From Desulfoluna sp942491485 (lineage in GTDB: Bacteria; Desulfobacterota; Desulfobacteria; Desulfobacterales; Desulfolunaceae): DNA of 64,000 bases. Made by a program: the position numbers and the translations under genes. The stretch spans positions 310,001 through 374,000 of the forward strand of contig CALOAX010000013.1 in NCBI GenBank assembly GCA_942491485.1. Reading direction: 5' to 3'. The notes below the pieces were generated by a model. The model saw only the letters and a program-made list of their open reading frames with translations. It did no database searches and had not been told where the DNA came from. Of this stretch, positions 1 through 9,248 are shown one piece after another. Each line of letters begins with the position of its first letter. Position 1 is the stretch's first letter.

Positions 1-455
1 AACCCCTGCTCTTCGAAAAATTGGTGAACCAGGTGGCTTGTCTTGGACCGGATGCGCATGATCGCACCATACTTGTTGGTCCGGGGACGCAAGTGGGCGA
101 TGGTGCGCAAAAACTCATCACTGTGGCGCTTTTTCTGTAATGGATAGGACTCCGGTGCGACACCCACAAGTTCAAGTTCATGGGACCGGATTTCAAAGGC
201 CTGGCCTTTCCCCGGTGAGGTCACGAGTTCGCCGGTCACAGAGATGGCCGCACCGGTGGCGATGTTGGGCAGGGTGTCAGAACCGGGGGTGCCCGCATCC
301 ACAATCACTTGAATGGAGGCGAGGCAGGAGCCGTCGTTGACTTCAATAAAAGAGAACTCTTTGCTGTCGCGTTTCGTTCGGACCCAGCCTTTTACAAGGA
401 CCTTTTCAAGGGGGGCACTTCTTGCCAGGAGTTCCTTAATTTTCGTTCGTTTCAT
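1..455 (-). CDS. asnS: Asparaginyl-tRNA synthetase, N-terminal part (cut by window edge)
   Basis: Charges tRNA-Asn with asparagine in the cytoplasm. Only the first ~151 codons are in the window; the gene runs off the left edge. Reading the minus strand from the ATG at 455-453 gives MKRTKIKELL, then a typical OB-fold anticodon-binding domain with the motifs GWVRTKRDSKEFSFIEVNDG (residues ~22-41) and ASIQVIV. The VRTKRDSK...F.EVNDGS pattern is that of bacterial AsnRS rather than AspRS or LysRS, and a weakly conserved later stretch (HLRPRTNKYGAIMRIRS) fits the hinge before the catalytic domain. The catalytic domain itself is outside the window, so a related class IIb synthetase cannot be fully excluded. 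Confidence 0.85.
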   Translation of the reverse strand, partial: MKRTKIKELLARSAPLEKVLVKGWVRTKRDSKEFSFIEVNDGSCLASIQVIVDAGTPGSDTLPNIATGAAISVTGELVTSPGKGQAFEIRSHELELVGVAPESYPLQKKRHSDEFLRTIAHLRPRTNKYGAIMRIRSKTSHLVHQFFEEQG

Positions 456-584
456 GTCACACCTGTTGGATTGAATGGTTCGTGTATGGCATCCCCTGTC
501 GGCTTACGCCGGCGGGGTCCCTGGCTAATGTAATCTTCTCGGCCCATCTGGACAACAAGAAAGACCGGATTGCGACTTAAAAAT

Positions 585-803
585 GCCTCCGCCGGCCCTG
601 CCGGGGGCCAAACTTTTGAAAAGTTTGACAAACAGGTCTTGAGCACAATTTCGATTGCATCGCTGATGTTGGCAAGCCATATAGTTTGGGCTCAACGAGT
701 CTGTGGTTCCCTTTTCCATTAGCCCTGCAGGGGCTAATGGAAAAGGGAACCACAACCGGAAAGTTTTTGCGGAGCTTTTTTCAAAAAGCGACCCGCCGGA
801 GGC
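585..803. repeat. Dispersed modular repeat, modules B + A
   Basis: This fills most of the gap between asnS and the radical SAM gene. Module B (585-641) is the CAAACTTTTGAAAAGTTTG-type hairpin ending in ACAGGTCTTG. Module A contains a perfect palindrome with 24-bp arms at 702-725 and 731-754 around a 5-base loop, followed by the conserved tail that ends CCGCCGGAGGC at 803. The outer ends form the inverted pair GCCTCCGCCGG / CCGCCGGAGGC. The arms read differently from other A copies (for example at 45898) but remain complementary. Confidence 0.85.
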
Positions 804-1015
804 ATGCTTTTACCATAGAATGCAAGACGTTTTTAAAAGCGGATCACCGCCTTACGAACAATAACAAAAAATAGAGAGAGAGTTAAAAGGACGGCTCGGG
901 GACGGGGGGATTTAACTTTGGCATTTTATCACAATGTGTACTAATATGTAATGTTTACGGTATTGATAAATATAGAAAACCCTTAAAATTTCAAAGGTTT
1001 ATAAAATATAGTATC

Positions 1016-3544
1016 ATGGAAAATACGACAATTCAAGGTATCCTCGCCGAGGTAGCCCAGCCGAGCCGTTATCTGGGAACCGAGGTGAACCGTGTTGTGA
1101 AAAATCCGGCCGATATGGATCTTCATATGGTGCTGGCTTATCCCGATCTGTACGACATCGGCACCTCCCACTTTGGTATGCAGATTCTCTACGCGCTTCT
1201 CAACAAGCGTGAGAACATCTACGCCGAGCGTGTCTTTGCGCCGGCTCCGGATATGGAGGCGCTTCTGAAAGAGCGGGATCAGCCCCTCTTCTCCCTGGAG
1301 ACCCGCACTTCCCTGTCCGATTTTCATGTGGTGGGGTTCAGCCTTCTTTATGAGTTGAACTACACCAGCATTCTGACCATGCTGGATCTTGCGAATATTC
1401 CCTTCCTTGCCAAGGACCGGGACGCCTCTCATCCCCTGGTGATTGCCGGCGGCCCTTGTGCCTTCAACCCGGAGCCCGTGGCCGACTTGTTTGATATCAT
1501 CATCATCGGTGATGGCGAAGAGGCGCTGGTGGAGGTGGCCGACGCCATCATCGCATGGCGCAAAAGCGGTGCGGATCGCGAGGCTCTTTTCGCGGAGGTG
1601 GCAACGCTCGACGGGGTGTATGTGCCCTCTCACTTTGAGGTCAGCTACGAGCCCCTGTCCGAGGGTGAGGTGTCCCTGCCTGTGGTGACGTCAAAAAACC
1701 CGGATAAGCCGCGTGTCAAGCGTGCCATCATCTCCGAACTCTCCCAGGACTCGTTTCCTGAGAAACCGGTGCTTCCCTTTGGAAAGCCCGTCCACGACCG
1801 GCTCCGCCTTGAAATTTCCCGCGGCTGCACGAGGGGATGCAGGTTTTGCCAGGCAAGCATGATCTACCGACCGGTTCGTGAACGAAGCGTGGATGACCTT
1901 CTTGCCATCAGCAAAGAGTCCCTCATCACCACGGGCTACAACGATATATCCCTGCTCTCCTTGAGCACCGGGGATTATGAGCAGCTGGCCGACCTCATGA
2001 AGGGCATCACCTCCGGGTGTTGCGCCGACGGAGAGAAGGTGGCCGTATCTTTGCCGTCCATCCGTGCAGGTCGCCTCAACGCAGAGCTCATGGATATCAT
2101 CAAGAACGTCCGCAAGACGGGATTTACCATTGCTCCAGAAGCGGGCACCCAGCGACTTCGGGATGTTATCAACAAAGGCATCACCGAAGAGGATATTGTG
2201 GGAACGGTCCAAAGTGCCTTTGAACTGGGCTGGACCACCATCAAGCTCTACTTTATGATCGGCCTGCCCACAGAGACCCAAGAGGACCTCGAAGGGATCG
2301 TGGAGCTGGTGAAAAAGCTTCGCGGTCTCTCCCGGAACAAACGCACTGCCATCAATGTCAGTGTCTCGACCTTTATTCCCAAACCCCACTCCGTCTTTCA
2401 ATGGGATGGGCAGATCACCCGGGAAGATGCCTGGGAAAAGATTTGCTGGCTCAAGGAGCAGCTGCGTATGCGCGGTGTGACCTTGAAATGGGGAAGCACC
2501 GATATCAGCTGGCTCGAAGGGATCTGGTCGCGAGGCGACCGTCGACTTTCTTCTTTGCTGATCAGGGCGTGGAAGAAGGGGTGTCGCCTGGATGGCTGGA
2601 GCGAGCACATGAACCTCGGGCTCTGGAAGGAGGCCGTGGAAGAAGAGGGGCTGGACTGGGAATTTCTCTGTCAGCGTGAACGCAGCATGGATGAAGATCT
2701 GCCCTGGGATCATATTGATTCCGGCGTCACCAAAGAGTACCTCGTCAGCGAGCGAAAGCGAGCCTTAGCCGCACAGGTGACCACAGATTGTCGTTATGGC
2801 GATTGCTCGGGATGCGGTATCTGTGATTTTGAGACCATCCAGCCTGTCATCTGCCTGCCGGAAGCGGAGAGATGCGAGGTGAAGCCGCCCCCTGCCTTGC
2901 CTGAGATGCCCCCTGTCAAGTACACCATGACCTTTACCAAGATGGGCAACGCCCGCTTTTTCGGCCATCTGGAACTGGTGAACATCATCATGAAGGTGTT
3001 CCGACGCGCAGGTCTGATCATCGAGCAGTCCCAAGGCTATCACCCCCGTCCCAAGCTCATTTTTTCAGATCCCATGCCTTTGGGGATGGAGAGTATGGAG
3101 GAGCGGTTTGTGGTCTCGGTGATTTCGGATGCGTCTGCAGATGAGATAAAAGATAAGCTCAATCAAAATCTTATTGAAGGAATAGAGATTCGCGATGTTC
3201 AGCTCTTTGTGAAAACCAAAGGGCCGAAAGACGAAGCTTTCAGGTACCAGGTCACTGAGCCTTCCGGCCTTTTTGATGTCGATCAATTAAGTAAATTTAT
3301 GGAATTAAATAATTTTATAATTGAAAAAAAAGGCAAAAAAGGAAATAAAAAGGAGTACGATCTGAAGCAATTCGTAAAGGGTGTGGAGATTCTCACTCCC
3401 TCCCTGCTGACCATCGATCTCAAAGGAATCGATGGGGTGGTCATCCGTCCTGATCTTGCGGTTAAGCATATATTCTCCCTTACCGATGATGTCTCTGCTC
3501 ACTTGGGGCTGTTAAAACTCTGCCGGATTGACGAAGCCTGTTAA
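1016..3544 (+). CDS. B12-binding-type radical SAM protein fused to DUF2344 (TIGR03960/TIGR03936-like)
   Basis: 842 residues. An N-terminal cobalamin-binding-like region (~1-240) precedes a radical SAM domain with the [4Fe-4S] motif CTRGCRFC (C271, C275, C278). A second Cys cluster, CRYGDCSGCGIC, lies around residue 590. From ~635 the C-terminal domain carries FTKMGNARFFGHLELV and QGYHPRPKL, hallmarks of the DUF2344 family, which is often a separate protein in other bacteria. The family is usually encoded just upstream of RNase E/G, exactly as here, with a 27-base gap. A role in modifying an RNA-related target is suspected from that linkage, but no reaction is established. Ribosome binding in front of the ATG is weak (AAAGG, 17 bases away). 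Confidence 0.85.
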   Translation: MENTTIQGILAEVAQPSRYLGTEVNRVVKNPADMDLHMVLAYPDLYDIGTSHFGMQILYALLNKRENIYAERVFAPAPDMEALLKERDQPLFSLETRTSLSDFHVVGFSLLYELNYTSILTMLDLANIPFLAKDRDASHPLVIAGGPCAFNPEPVADLFDIIIIGDGEEALVEVADAIIAWRKSGADREALFAEVATLDGVYVPSHFEVSYEPLSEGEVSLPVVTSKNPDKPRVKRAIISELSQDSFPEKPVLPFGKPVHDRLRLEISRGCTRGCRFCQASMIYRPVRERSVDDLLAISKESLITTGYNDISLLSLSTGDYEQLADLMKGITSGCCADGEKVAVSLPSIRAGRLNAELMDIIKNVRKTGFTIAPEAGTQRLRDVINKGITEEDIVGTVQSAFELGWTTIKLYFMIGLPTETQEDLEGIVELVKKLRGLSRNKRTAINVSVSTFIPKPHSVFQWDGQITREDAWEKICWLKEQLRMRGVTLKWGSTDISWLEGIWSRGDRRLSSLLIRAWKKGCRLDGWSEHMNLGLWKEAVEEEGLDWEFLCQRERSMDEDLPWDHIDSGVTKEYLVSERKRALAAQVTTDCRYGDCSGCGICDFETIQPVICLPEAERCEVKPPPALPEMPPVKYTMTFTKMGNARFFGHLELVNIIMKVFRRAGLIIEQSQGYHPRPKLIFSDPMPLGMESMEERFVVSVISDASADEIKDKLNQNLIEGIEIRDVQLFVKTKGPKDEAFRYQVTEPSGLFDVDQLSKFMELNNFIIEKKGKKGNKKEYDLKQFVKGVEILTPSLLTIDLKGIDGVVIRPDLAVKHIFSLTDDVSAHLGLLKLCRIDEAC

Positions 3545-3571
3545 CCGATAACTGAATCGTGGTCACTATAC

Positions 3572-5083
3572 ATGTTTAAGGAACTGGTTGTTAACGTAAC
3601 GGAGCAGGAGACCCGAGTGGCGCTCCTGGAAGATGGGAATATCGCCGAGCTCTTTGTGGAGCGGGGCGATGACACCAATATTAACGGCAATATTTATAAA
3701 GGGCGTGTGCAACGGGTACTACCCGGGATGCAGGCGGCCTTTGTGGATATCGGTCTCAACCAGGCGGCCTTCATCTATGTGGACGACGTCCAGAAGAAGC
3801 AGAACATCGGGGAAAACGAGCCCCCCATAAGTGAAAACGGGAACAAGGAGTTTGCGCCGGACAACACCGGTCGCCAGATTCCCATTGAAGAGCTCCTGCG
3901 CGAAGGCCAGGAGCTCATGGTTCAGGTGGTGAAGTCGCCCATCGGAACCAAAGGGGCTCGTATCACCACCTACATCTCCCTTCCCGGTCGTTACCTGGTG
4001 CTGATGCCCAACGTGGACCACATCGGGATCTCCAAGCGAATCGCCTGCGAGGATGAGCGGACCCGTTTGCGGGATCTTATCAGTGACAAGCGGGATGTCC
4101 CTTACGGTTATATTTTCCGAACCGCAGGGGAGGGGCTCGCCGCAGAACAGCTTAACCGGGAGATGGAACTGCTGGTGAACTCCTGGGAGAACATCAAAAA
4201 GCGGTACCGAAGTTTCTCGGCACCCTACAGGCTCCACCGGGACTTGACGGTGACCTTTCGCGCCATCCGGGATCTTTTGACCCACGAGGCCGACAGGCTC
4301 ACCATCGACAACAAGTTCGGCTACGATTCGGTGAACAACTTCATCCGAAAAATCATGCCCGAGCTCAAGGTGAAGGTTGAGTACTATGACCGACCCGAAC
4401 CCATCTTCGAGACCTTCAACCTGGAAGGGGATATTTCCCGGGCCCTGAAGAAGAAGGTGTGGCTCAAGAGTGGTGGGTATATTGTTGTGGAACAGACCGA
4501 GGCCCTCACCTCCATTGATGTCAACACCGGCAGGTACGTGGGCAAGCACAACTTTGAAGAGACCATCTTCAAGACCAACCTGGAGGCGATCCGTGAGATT
4601 GCCGTGCAGGTGCGCCTTCGCAATATCGGTGGCATTATTATCCTTGATTTTATCGACATGGAGAATGTGGAAAACAGGGATAAGGTCTTTGAGACGTTGA
4701 AGGAGGCCTTCAGGGAGGACAAGTGCCGCACCAATATTCTGCCCATGAGCGAGATCGGACTGGTGCAGATGACGCGCAAACGGGTGAGAAAGTCGTTGAC
4801 GCGGATGCTCTGTGAGGAGTGTCCCATCTGTTACGGGGATGGGTACACCATCTCACGCAGCTCCATCGCCCAGAAAATTTACAGGGAGATCCATCGTCAC
4901 GCTCGGGACATGATGGGGGATATTTTTACCCTCAAGGTCGGCGAAGAGATGGCGGATTACCTGCACAGAGAAGAGGTCAACACCATCAGCGCCATTGAAT
5001 ACAGGCTGGGAAAGAAAATCGAGATCTATCCCATCCGTCGTTTTCATCGAGAAGAGTTTGAACTCACCGAAAAATTCAAGTAA
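3572..5083 (+). CDS. rng: Ribonuclease E/G family endoribonuclease
   Basis: A 503-residue single-strand-specific endoribonuclease for rRNA and mRNA processing. It has the N-terminal S1 RNA-binding domain (GNIYKGRVQRVLPGMQAAFVDIG, ~39-61 region), the DNase I-like catalytic domain with Mg-binding D316 (SIDVNTG) and D359 (IILDFID), 43 residues apart as in E. coli RNase E, and the Zn-link cysteines in CEECPICYGDG (~412-422). Length matches RNase G (about 490) rather than full RNase E, so there is no degradosome scaffold tail. It follows the radical SAM gene in the same direction and is probably cotranscribed. The Shine-Dalgarno in front of the ATG is poor. Confidence 0.93.
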   Translation: MFKELVVNVTEQETRVALLEDGNIAELFVERGDDTNINGNIYKGRVQRVLPGMQAAFVDIGLNQAAFIYVDDVQKKQNIGENEPPISENGNKEFAPDNTGRQIPIEELLREGQELMVQVVKSPIGTKGARITTYISLPGRYLVLMPNVDHIGISKRIACEDERTRLRDLISDKRDVPYGYIFRTAGEGLAAEQLNREMELLVNSWENIKKRYRSFSAPYRLHRDLTVTFRAIRDLLTHEADRLTIDNKFGYDSVNNFIRKIMPELKVKVEYYDRPEPIFETFNLEGDISRALKKKVWLKSGGYIVVEQTEALTSIDVNTGRYVGKHNFEETIFKTNLEAIREIAVQVRLRNIGGIIILDFIDMENVENRDKVFETLKEAFREDKCRTNILPMSEIGLVQMTRKRVRKSLTRMLCEECPICYGDGYTISRSSIAQKIYREIHRHARDMMGDIFTLKVGEEMADYLHREEVNTISAIEYRLGKKIEIYPIRRFHREEFELTEKFK

Positions 5084-5093
5084 AATATGGCTG

Positions 5094-5123
5094 TTGACAC
5101 CTGACGCATTTTATGATTAATTA
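5094..5123 (+). promoter_or_regulatory. Possible sigma70 promoter for rpmH
   Basis: A perfect -35 box TTGACA (5094-5099) lies 18 bases before TAATTA (5118-5123), within the 102-base gap between RNase E/G and rpmH. The -10 match is only moderate. rpmH normally has its own strong promoter, which fits. Confidence 0.4.
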
Positions 5124-5185
5124 ACCGGGTTTTAATGTACCGTCACAAAAGTGTGATATCAAACGTAAAATAGGGGCACTCACAT

Positions 5186-5320
5186 ATGAAAAGAACTTTT
5201 CAGCCAAGCAACCTGAAACGATCCAGAAAGCACGGATTCCTGAACCGCATGTCCACCCCCGGTGGGCGTCGTATTGTAAAGCGCCGTCGTGCGAAGGGCA
5301 GAAAACGCCTTACCGCCTAA
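5186..5320 (+). CDS. rpmH: Ribosomal protein L34
   Basis: A 44-residue basic ribosomal protein of the 50S subunit. Translation from the ATG at 5186 gives MKRTFQPSNLKRSRKHGF, then FLNRMSTPGGRRIVKRRRAKGRKRL to the TAA, matching the universal L34 pattern over its whole length. A GGGGCAC stretch 8-14 bases upstream can serve as ribosome binding site. It starts the conserved rpmH-rnpA-yidD-yidC-jag-mnmE run. Confidence 0.98.
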   Translation: MKRTFQPSNLKRSRKHGFLNRMSTPGGRRIVKRRRAKGRKRLTA

Positions 5321-5475
5321 TGTGCTCTTGTTTTTTATGATGCCTTCGTTAAAGGGTAGCTCCGAGGGCCTCGTTTGGGAGATTGGCGATCCGATCACGG
5401 ACGCAAAACGATATGCCGGAACGAGGCACAACGGAGAGTATGAAGACATCATGCATGATGCAGGGATAATGTTTA

Positions 5476-5832
5476 TTGCGAGCAAACGCCTTTACAAAAG
5501 AGCATCGGATTCTCAAAAGAAGTCAGTTCCAGGAACTCTATCGAAAAGGGGCAACCGTACATAACCGTCATTTCGTTGCCAATATCCTGGAAAATGAGCT
5601 TACGACATCCCGCATAGGCATTACCGTATCTAAAAAGGTTGGGGGTGCTGTTACGCGTAACCGCATCAAACGGATCGTACGCGAGTATTTTCGGAAAAAC
5701 GGTCGACAGTTTTTTGAGAATCGGGATATCCAACTTATTGCCAAGCGCACAGTGGCTCAACTGAGCAATAATGAGACCTTTTTATCCCTTGAGCATATTT
5801 TTCAAAAAATTAAAGCAAGTACTGAGTCTTAA
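5476..5832 (+). CDS. rnpA: Ribonuclease P protein component
   Basis: A 118-residue protein that binds the RNase P RNA and helps mature tRNA 5' ends. The family pattern is visible: F.KEHRILKRSQFQELYRKG near the N-terminus, and the RNR-type motif TRNRIKRIVREYFR at ~60-73, which contacts the RNA. An in-frame TAA at 5467 means the only start before the conserved region is the TTG at 5476. An ATG start is not available. The 3' end overlaps yidD by 62 bases if yidD uses its first ATG. Confidence 0.95.
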   Translation: MRANAFTKEHRILKRSQFQELYRKGATVHNRHFVANILENELTTSRIGITVSKKVGGAVTRNRIKRIVREYFRKNGRQFFENRDIQLIAKRTVAQLSNNETFLSLEHIFQKIKASTES

Positions 5833-6037
5833 GAAGGTCTTTATCGTATTGATAAAGGCCTATCAGTATTTGGTCTCTCCTTTTACAGGTCCAAGCTGCC
5901 GTTTTTATCCCACATGTTCGGCATACGCCATTGAGGCCTATGAACGGTATGGAATCTTTAAAGGATCTTTTCTGACGGTGAAACGCATTCTCAAATGCCA
6001 TCCGTTTCACCCCGGAGGATTCGATCCGGTTCCATAA
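5771..6037 (+). CDS. yidD: Membrane protein insertion efficiency factor YidD
   Basis: A small (88-residue) amphipathic, membrane-associated protein that aids YidC-dependent insertion. The family signature SPFTGPSCRFYPTCSAYAIEAYERYG is present (split here: GPSCRFYPTCS at ~40-50), together with the C-terminal KCHPFHPGGFDPVP. Typical YidD proteins are ~70-80 residues and start just before the KAYQYLVSP helix, so the true start may lie downstream of the ATG at 5771, for instance near 5849, which would remove the long overlap with rnpA. Position between rnpA and yidC is canonical. Confidence 0.92.
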   Translation: MRPFYPLSIFFKKLKQVLSLKKVFIVLIKAYQYLVSPFTGPSCRFYPTCSAYAIEAYERYGIFKGSFLTVKRILKCHPFHPGGFDPVP

Positions 6038-6298
6038 CCCCCTTCATCAGAGTTTCAGCACCCACCCACCCGTTAGTCGATTCCGCAAACTTAAAGATGA
6101 GCACGTAAGGACGCTTGCGTATGAACGTTACACCCGTGCTGTATCTGAGCGTCTGCGGAACCATAAGAAAAAACCGTCCAGAAGATTCCAGAGCCCGGCA
6201 ATCGACCAGGGGTCGTTGCACCATTTCCTTGGGGTAGGGACGGACCATTGGCACAAGAACAAGGCACCATCTTTTATTAGATGAACAACGGAGAACGT

Positions 6299-7906
6299 AT
6301 GGAACAGGTCAGACTCTTTGCAGCAATCATTCTTTCCATCATTGTGTTTGCAGGATGGAATTTTCTCTTCCCCCCCCAGAAGCCCACTGAGGTTCCTGTG
6401 GAACAACAGGTGGAACAAGCCGTAGCCCCCACAGGTGATACGGCGACCCCTGCTGTGGATATCAAACCCGTGGAGGTGGTGGCTGAAAGCATCACCGTGG
6501 TGGACTCTCCCCTTTACCGCATCGAATTCACCAACCGCGGCGCTGCTGTCAAACGATTCGAACTGAAAAAATACAAAGAGAGCCTGGACGGGGACGCGTA
6601 CAAGAACGTCGTACCTGAAGAGGTGGATCGCACCTTCACCCTCGCATTCAACAAAAACAGCGTGGTGGGTGTTAAAAATGCCCTTTTTGAAGCCGACAAA
6701 GAGAACGTCATGGTCGGTGACAACGGCGCCTCACTCTCCTTCAGGTGGGTCAGCCCATCCGGTGTGGAGGTGGTTCGTACCTTTAATTTTACCGCAGACT
6801 CGTACGCCGTCGTCTCTGATGTCACCGTGCGCAACGGAAGCCAGCTTGCCTTGGATGATGCCCTCTCTTTTGGGGTCGTATCCACGGTAGCTGATGGGCG
6901 GGCATACGGCTTTGAGGGCCCCAGCGGGTTCATTGACGGAAGCCTTGAGAACGTCAAGGTCAAGAAGATCAAGGACAAGAGCCTTTACTCAGGCTCAGTG
7001 GAGTGGGTGGCCCAGCAGAGCCGCTACTTCATGACAGCTGTGATTCCCGAAGAGGCGACCGGGTCATCCATGTTCCTCGAAGACAACAAGGGTGTGATCA
7101 CTGCCGAAATGAATCTTCCCACAGGGGTGATTCAACCCGGGACAGAGAAGAGTTTCACCGTTGATATTCTGGCAGCTCCCAAAAGCTACCGCATGCTGAA
7201 AAAGCTCGATTTATCCATCCACGAGGCTGTGAACTTCGGCTGGTTTGACATCATTGCCAAGCCCTGTCTCGGCCTGATGAACTTTATCCACGACAACGTG
7301 GTGGCTAACTACGGTATCGCCATCATCATTCTTACCATCCTGATCAAGCTGGTTTTCTGGCCCCTGGGCAACAAGAGCTACACCTCCATGCACGAGATGA
7401 AAAAGCTCCAGCCCATCATGGCCAAGATCCGTGAAAAATATGCGGACGACAAGCAGCGCATGAACCAGGAAGTCATGGGGCTCTACAAAACCTACAAGGT
7501 GAATCCCATGAGTGGCTGCCTCCCCCTGGTTGTGCAGATGCCCATTTTCTTTGCACTCTACCGCATGCTCTACTCCGCGGTGGAACTCCGCCATGCACCG
7601 TTTTTTGGTTGGATCACCGACCTCTCGGCTCCGGATCGCCTTTTTCACTTCGGGTTCACCATTCCCATGATGACCCCCCCCGCTGGTATTCCCGTGCTGA
7701 CACTTCTGATGGGGGCGACCATGTTCCTTCAGCAGAAGATGTCTCCGGCCACCGGTGATCCCACTCAGGCCAAAATGATGATGATGATGCCCCTCGTGAT
7801 GACGGTTATCTTCGTCAACTTTTCTTCGGGCCTGGTATTGTACTGGCTTGTTAACAACGTCCTTTCGATTTCTCAGCAGTATTATATCACCAAGAAACTT
7901 TCGTAA
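6299..7906 (+). CDS. yidC: Membrane protein insertase YidC
   Basis: An inner-membrane insertase/foldase acting with or without SecYEG, 535 residues from this start. It has an N-terminal signal-anchor helix (FAAIILSIIVFAGWNFLF), a large periplasmic domain (~30-330), then the conserved 60KD_IMP core with the helix YGIAIIILTILIKLVFWPL, the cytoplasmic hairpin KLQPIMAKIREKYADD...QEVMGLYKTYKVNPMSGCLP and further TM helices, ending VNNVLSISQQYYITKKLS. An ATG six codons upstream (6281) is also in frame, but GGAG sits 5 bases before 6299 and the family starts with this helix, so 6299 is preferred. The 240-base gap before it holds no recognisable gene. Confidence 0.95.
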   Translation: MEQVRLFAAIILSIIVFAGWNFLFPPQKPTEVPVEQQVEQAVAPTGDTATPAVDIKPVEVVAESITVVDSPLYRIEFTNRGAAVKRFELKKYKESLDGDAYKNVVPEEVDRTFTLAFNKNSVVGVKNALFEADKENVMVGDNGASLSFRWVSPSGVEVVRTFNFTADSYAVVSDVTVRNGSQLALDDALSFGVVSTVADGRAYGFEGPSGFIDGSLENVKVKKIKDKSLYSGSVEWVAQQSRYFMTAVIPEEATGSSMFLEDNKGVITAEMNLPTGVIQPGTEKSFTVDILAAPKSYRMLKKLDLSIHEAVNFGWFDIIAKPCLGLMNFIHDNVVANYGIAIIILTILIKLVFWPLGNKSYTSMHEMKKLQPIMAKIREKYADDKQRMNQEVMGLYKTYKVNPMSGCLPLVVQMPIFFALYRMLYSAVELRHAPFFGWITDLSAPDRLFHFGFTIPMMTPPAGIPVLTLLMGATMFLQQKMSPATGDPTQAKMMMMMPLVMTVIFVNFSSGLVLYWLVNNVLSISQQYYITKKLS

Positions 7907-7921
7907 TCTCTGGAGGAGTGT

Positions 7922-8737
7922 ATGAATTCGCTTAGGGAATTTGAAGGCAGAACTGTAGAGAAAGCCATTGACGCTGCCTTAAAAGAACTCGATATCCCAA
8001 GAGAAGAGCTTGATTACAGCGTTGTGTCCAAAGGGAGCCAGGGTCTGTTTGGCCTCTTTGGGGCTAAAAAAGCCAAGATCTCTGTTGTTCCCAGAAAAAA
8101 AGGGGCCAAGCAGGGAAGGGTAGCCAAAAGTCTTGTGGATGAGGCTTTTGGTGTGGCTGAGCCTGAACAGAAGGCCTCCTTTGAGGCTGAAGCCCCGCAA
8201 GGGGAGGATCGTACTTATGAGTACACCGAGCGCACCTTTGAGGATGGGTTTTTCAAAGGCATGACCGCAGCGGATGCAGGTGTCGAGATCTTAAAGGAGA
8301 TTGCCACCTTTATCTCTGAAGAGTCCCAAATCGCCTACAAGGTGGAAGGGGACATCCTCACGTACAACGTCACAGGCGGCAACGCCGCTGTGATGATCGG
8401 GAAAAAAGGCCAGACCCTCGAGGCGATCCAGTACCTCCTGGACAAGATCATCAACAAGCACAGTGTGGATCGTGTACGGGTTCAGGTGGATATTGAAGGC
8501 TACCTGGAGCTGCGCAAAGAAAAACTGCGCCAGCATGCTCAGCGTATGGCCGAGAAGGTCAAGAAGACCGGTAAACCTCACACCATTGGACACATGTCCT
8601 CCCACGACCGTCGCATCATCCACCTGACATTAAAGGATGATCGCGGAGTCCGGACCCAGTCCATGGGCGAGGGGTATTACCGTCGCCTGGTGATCTTCCC
8701 CAAAAGAAATAAAAAAATGCGCAATAAAAACAGATAA
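7922..8737 (+). CDS. jag: Jag / KhpB-type RNA-binding protein
   Basis: 271 residues with the three Jag domains in order: a Jag-N domain (REFEGRTVEKAIDAALKELD, then GLFGLFGAKKAKISV), a KH domain (GGNAAVMIGKKGQTLEAIQYL, ~155-190) and a C-terminal R3H domain (MSSHDRRIIHLTLKDD, RTQSMGEGYYRRLVIFPKR). It is a cytoplasmic single-strand nucleic-acid-binding protein linked to yidC in most bacteria. Start ATG 7922 has GGAGG 4 bases upstream. It is followed by a strong terminator at 8763. Confidence 0.95.
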   Translation: MNSLREFEGRTVEKAIDAALKELDIPREELDYSVVSKGSQGLFGLFGAKKAKISVVPRKKGAKQGRVAKSLVDEAFGVAEPEQKASFEAEAPQGEDRTYEYTERTFEDGFFKGMTAADAGVEILKEIATFISEESQIAYKVEGDILTYNVTGGNAAVMIGKKGQTLEAIQYLLDKIINKHSVDRVRVQVDIEGYLELRKEKLRQHAQRMAEKVKKTGKPHTIGHMSSHDRRIIHLTLKDDRGVRTQSMGEGYYRRLVIFPKRNKKMRNKNR

Positions 8738-8762
8738 TTAAGTTTTTATTGCTGTTCTTTTT

Positions 8763-8802
8763 AAGCCTGTTCGGCCACCCTTGTGGCCAGCAGGCTTTTT
8801 TT
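8763..8802 (+). terminator. Rho-independent terminator after jag
   Basis: A two-part GC-rich hairpin: AAGCCTG pairs with CAGGCTT, and inner GGCCAC pairs with GTGGCC. It ends in a run of seven T. It lies 25 bases after the jag stop and closes the rpmH-to-jag transcription unit. Confidence 0.85.
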
Positions 8803-8882
8803 ATGGCTGAGCCATGGGGGACGTGGTATTTTGGTTAGAAAACAAATTTTTAAAATAAAGGGACGACAGTGCTTCAAAAAAT

Positions 8883-9189
8883 GCCTCCGGCGGCAAGGTG
8901 TGCCACCTTGAAAGCAGGTTGCGTAAGTGCTTCGTCCCTCGTTCCTCGGGCCAAAGCACATACGCCGCCTATGATTCGGTAGCCTTCCCTAAGTATGGGT
9001 TGAATTTTTAATATTTTGCCCTATTTTGTAACTATTCTGCTCAACATAACCGATCATGGCAAATCATTGACTCTGGTTTACTGAGTATGCCGCCTCCTCT
9101 TCTCTCTGCCCCTATGGGGCTGAGAGAAGAGGAGGCGGCAACCGGAAAGTTTTTGCGGCGCTTTTTTCAAAAAGCGACCCGCCGGAGGC
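8883..9189. repeat. Dispersed modular repeat, modules C + A (307 bp)
   Basis: Starts GCCTCCGGCGGCAAGG (8883) and ends CCGCCGGAGGC (9189). Module C spans 8883-8972. Module A includes a palindrome at 9088-9140 with one mismatched pair in the stem, and the conserved tail TTGCGGCGCTTTTTTC. A diverged copy of the outer repeat GTAACTATTCAGCT (13/14) lies internally at 9028-9041, so this copy may be a nested or rearranged one. It separates jag from mnmE. Confidence 0.85.
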
Positions 9190-9248
9190 ATGGTTGAATC
9201 GCCACCGGTGCTCATTATTAACGACATACATGACAGCAGAAAAGAGCT

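Noticed and set aside
5289..5564. 91-codon plus-strand frame between rpmH and rnpA
   Set aside because: It overlaps both genes out of frame, has no clear ribosome binding site, and the conserved rpmH-rnpA layout leaves no gene here.
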